This document shows, one piece after another, positions 5,992 through 6,883 of a DNA stretch of 6,883 nt (the first letter of the stretch is position 1; every line of letters starts with the position of its first letter). Both the position numbers and the translations under genes were made by a program. The notes beneath the pieces were generated by a model. That model searched no databases. It had not been told where the DNA came from and saw only the letters and a program-made list of their open reading frames with translations. Source of the DNA: Eubacteriales bacterium (GTDB taxonomy: Bacteria > Bacillota > Clostridia > Christensenellales > SZUA-584); assembly GCA_028711205.1 (NCBI GenBank), contig JAQTSP010000142.1, forward strand, positions 1 to 6,883, in the 5' to 3' direction.

Positions 5992-6669
5992 TCAGGAAAC
6001 GACATCGCCCTTGTAGCTGATCAACGACGCGTCATGGACACCGGGTATTGCGGAAAACGCATCGATCATGCCGACTTCGCTCTCATCGATATTCATCTCT
6101 ATCGTCAGCTCCATCATGCCCTGCGAGACGACCTTTGACTTCAGCTTGCCCTGGGGCATTTTACGCAGCACAGCCTGCACCTCTTTTTTGCAGCTGTCAT
6201 CAAACCGTATGACCAATATAAACGGGAAGTGTTTTTTCGACTTGAACAGATTCCAGATGATCAGCATGAGACCGACGATCAGCGACCCAAGCCCCGCAAT
6301 GGCATACTGCAACGCTCCCAGCGCAATGCCGGCCGCGATGCCCCAAAACATAAAAATCGTATCCAGCGGGTCTTTGACGGCAGTCCGGAAACGAACGATG
6401 GACAACGCGCCGACCATGCCAAGGGCCAGCAATACATTCGTCGAAATCGGCAAAATGATCATAGACGTGATCATCGTCAGCATGATCAGCGATGTGCCGA
6501 AACTCTTTGCGAAAATCACGCCGCTGAACGTCAGCCTGTATATAAAGTATATAAACAGACCGATAACGAAGGCCAGGGCCAGCGTTATGACAACATCAAC
6601 AATGTCCAGCTCTCCTGCCAACTGAAAATTATCCAGAAAACTCTTTTTTAAAACATCTGTTGCACCCAT
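5992..6669 (-). CDS. DUF4956 family membrane protein
   Basis: Complete 225-residue integral membrane protein of unknown molecular function. It has hydrophobic segments at about 24-44, 57-77, 104-122 and 124-142, with the conserved block GALSIVRFRTAVKDPLD (87-103) between the second and third, which recalls the loop of MgtC-like transporters. A soluble C-terminal domain (about 146-225) has an alternating strand/helix pattern (FILVIRFDD, ELTIEMNIDESE, IPGVHDASLISY) like small ACT/ferredoxin-fold sensor domains. DUF4956 genes are commonly found beside VTC-domain polyphosphate polymerase genes, as here, which suggests a shared process at the membrane. The start is ATG with AGGAGG (6683-6678) 8 bases upstream, overlapping the stop of the preceding gene. 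The family call rests on recognition of the motif and the neighbour; the function is not known. Confidence 0.85.
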   Translation of the reverse strand: MGATDVLKKSFLDNFQLAGELDIVDVVITLALAFVIGLFIYFIYRLTFSGVIFAKSFGTSLIMLTMITSMIILPISTNVLLALGMVGALSIVRFRTAVKDPLDTIFMFWGIAAGIALGALQYAIAGLGSLIVGLMLIIWNLFKSKKHFPFILVIRFDDSCKKEVQAVLRKMPQGKLKSKVVSQGMMELTIEMNIDESEVGMIDAFSAIPGVHDASLISYKGDVVS

Positions 6670-6681
6670 TGATATATCCTC

Positions 6682-6883
6682 CTAGTCATACTTTCTGCAT
6701 ATAATATATTTTGAAATCGCGCTTCGCTCAGCCGCGTTGACATTATTTAAAACACACCTGATGAACTCGGGCAGATACCGGTTAAACTTGACTTCAAGAA
6801 CCATAAGCCCTTCACCATACATCGACATGGCGGGCGAATCCGGATCGAATATATCTGTCAGCATGAGGCCCGCTTTTAAGTCT
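6682..6883 (-). CDS. VTC-domain protein (polyphosphate polymerase-like), C-terminal part
   Basis: The frame is open through the window edge and shows the last 66 or so residues. The pieces VLEVKFNRYLPEFIR and SAISKYIICRKYD match the end of the bacterial VTC domain (tunnel-shaped polyphosphate polymerase / CYTH-like fold), in which the ExK strand contributes basic and acidic residues lining the tunnel and SKYxxCR closes the domain. Most of the domain, including the remaining catalytic residues, lies beyond the window, so activity cannot be judged. The methionine at 6864 is an internal residue, because the frame continues upstream without a stop. The stop codon overlaps the ribosome site of the DUF4956 gene 12 bp ahead, so the two are translated from one message. 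Confidence 0.8.
   Translation of the reverse strand, partial: DLKAGLMLTDIFDPDSPAMSMYGEGLMVLEVKFNRYLPEFIRCVLNNVNAAERSAISKYIICRKYD

Noticed and set aside
1..6883. Search for mobile elements, CRISPR arrays, tRNA/rRNA genes and defence systems
   Set aside because: No transposase frame, no repeat-spacer pattern, no tRNA-like cloverleaf and no rRNA segment were seen; the gene content is that of a conserved chromosomal cluster.

Overview
The window reads almost entirely on the minus strand and holds the front of a division and cell-wall (dcw) cluster, preceded by the end of an unrelated membrane-protein operon. Features that point to a low-to-moderate-GC, spore-forming member of the Bacillota (Clostridia-like) are: the gene order mraZ, rsmH, ftsL-like, PBP2/spoVD, murE; a class B penicillin-binding protein with two C-terminal PASTA domains and SpoVD-type cysteines; a meso-diaminopimelate-type MurE; and strong AGGAGG ribosome binding sites with frequent GTG/TTG starts. 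I cannot name a genus.

Layout in the direction of transcription, from high to low coordinates: (1) 6883-5992 carries the C-terminal end of a VTC-domain (polyphosphate polymerase-like) protein, followed 12 bp later by a complete DUF4956 membrane protein. (2) 5991-5820 has no intact gene. It contains two short coding-like stretches in different frames that may be the remnant of a third operon gene, then a clear intrinsic terminator at 5818-5784. (3) 5783-5509 is the AT-rich control region of the dcw cluster. It holds a candidate promoter and, most distinctively, six TGGnn-like pentamers spaced exactly 10 bp apart, which look like a MraZ binding array. (4) 5508-1515 contains mraZ, rsmH, an ftsL/divIC-like gene and the PBP2/SpoVD gene, tightly packed and probably cotranscribed. 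(5) 1514-1431 is a short gap with a well-formed extended -10 promoter and an inverted repeat over the predicted start of transcription. (6) 1430-1 is murE, which lacks only its last residues and stop codon at the window edge.

The genes fit one pathway. MraZ regulates the cluster. RsmH methylates 16S rRNA. The FtsL-like bitopic protein belongs to the divisome. The PBP crosslinks septal or spore-cortex peptidoglycan. MurE adds the third amino acid to the peptidoglycan precursor. The VTC/DUF4956 pair is a separate transcription unit of unproven function. I found no rRNA, tRNA, CRISPR array, insertion sequence or plus-strand gene. The window is mostly ordinary core genome, and its most interesting parts are the two control regions and the decayed stretch behind DUF4956.
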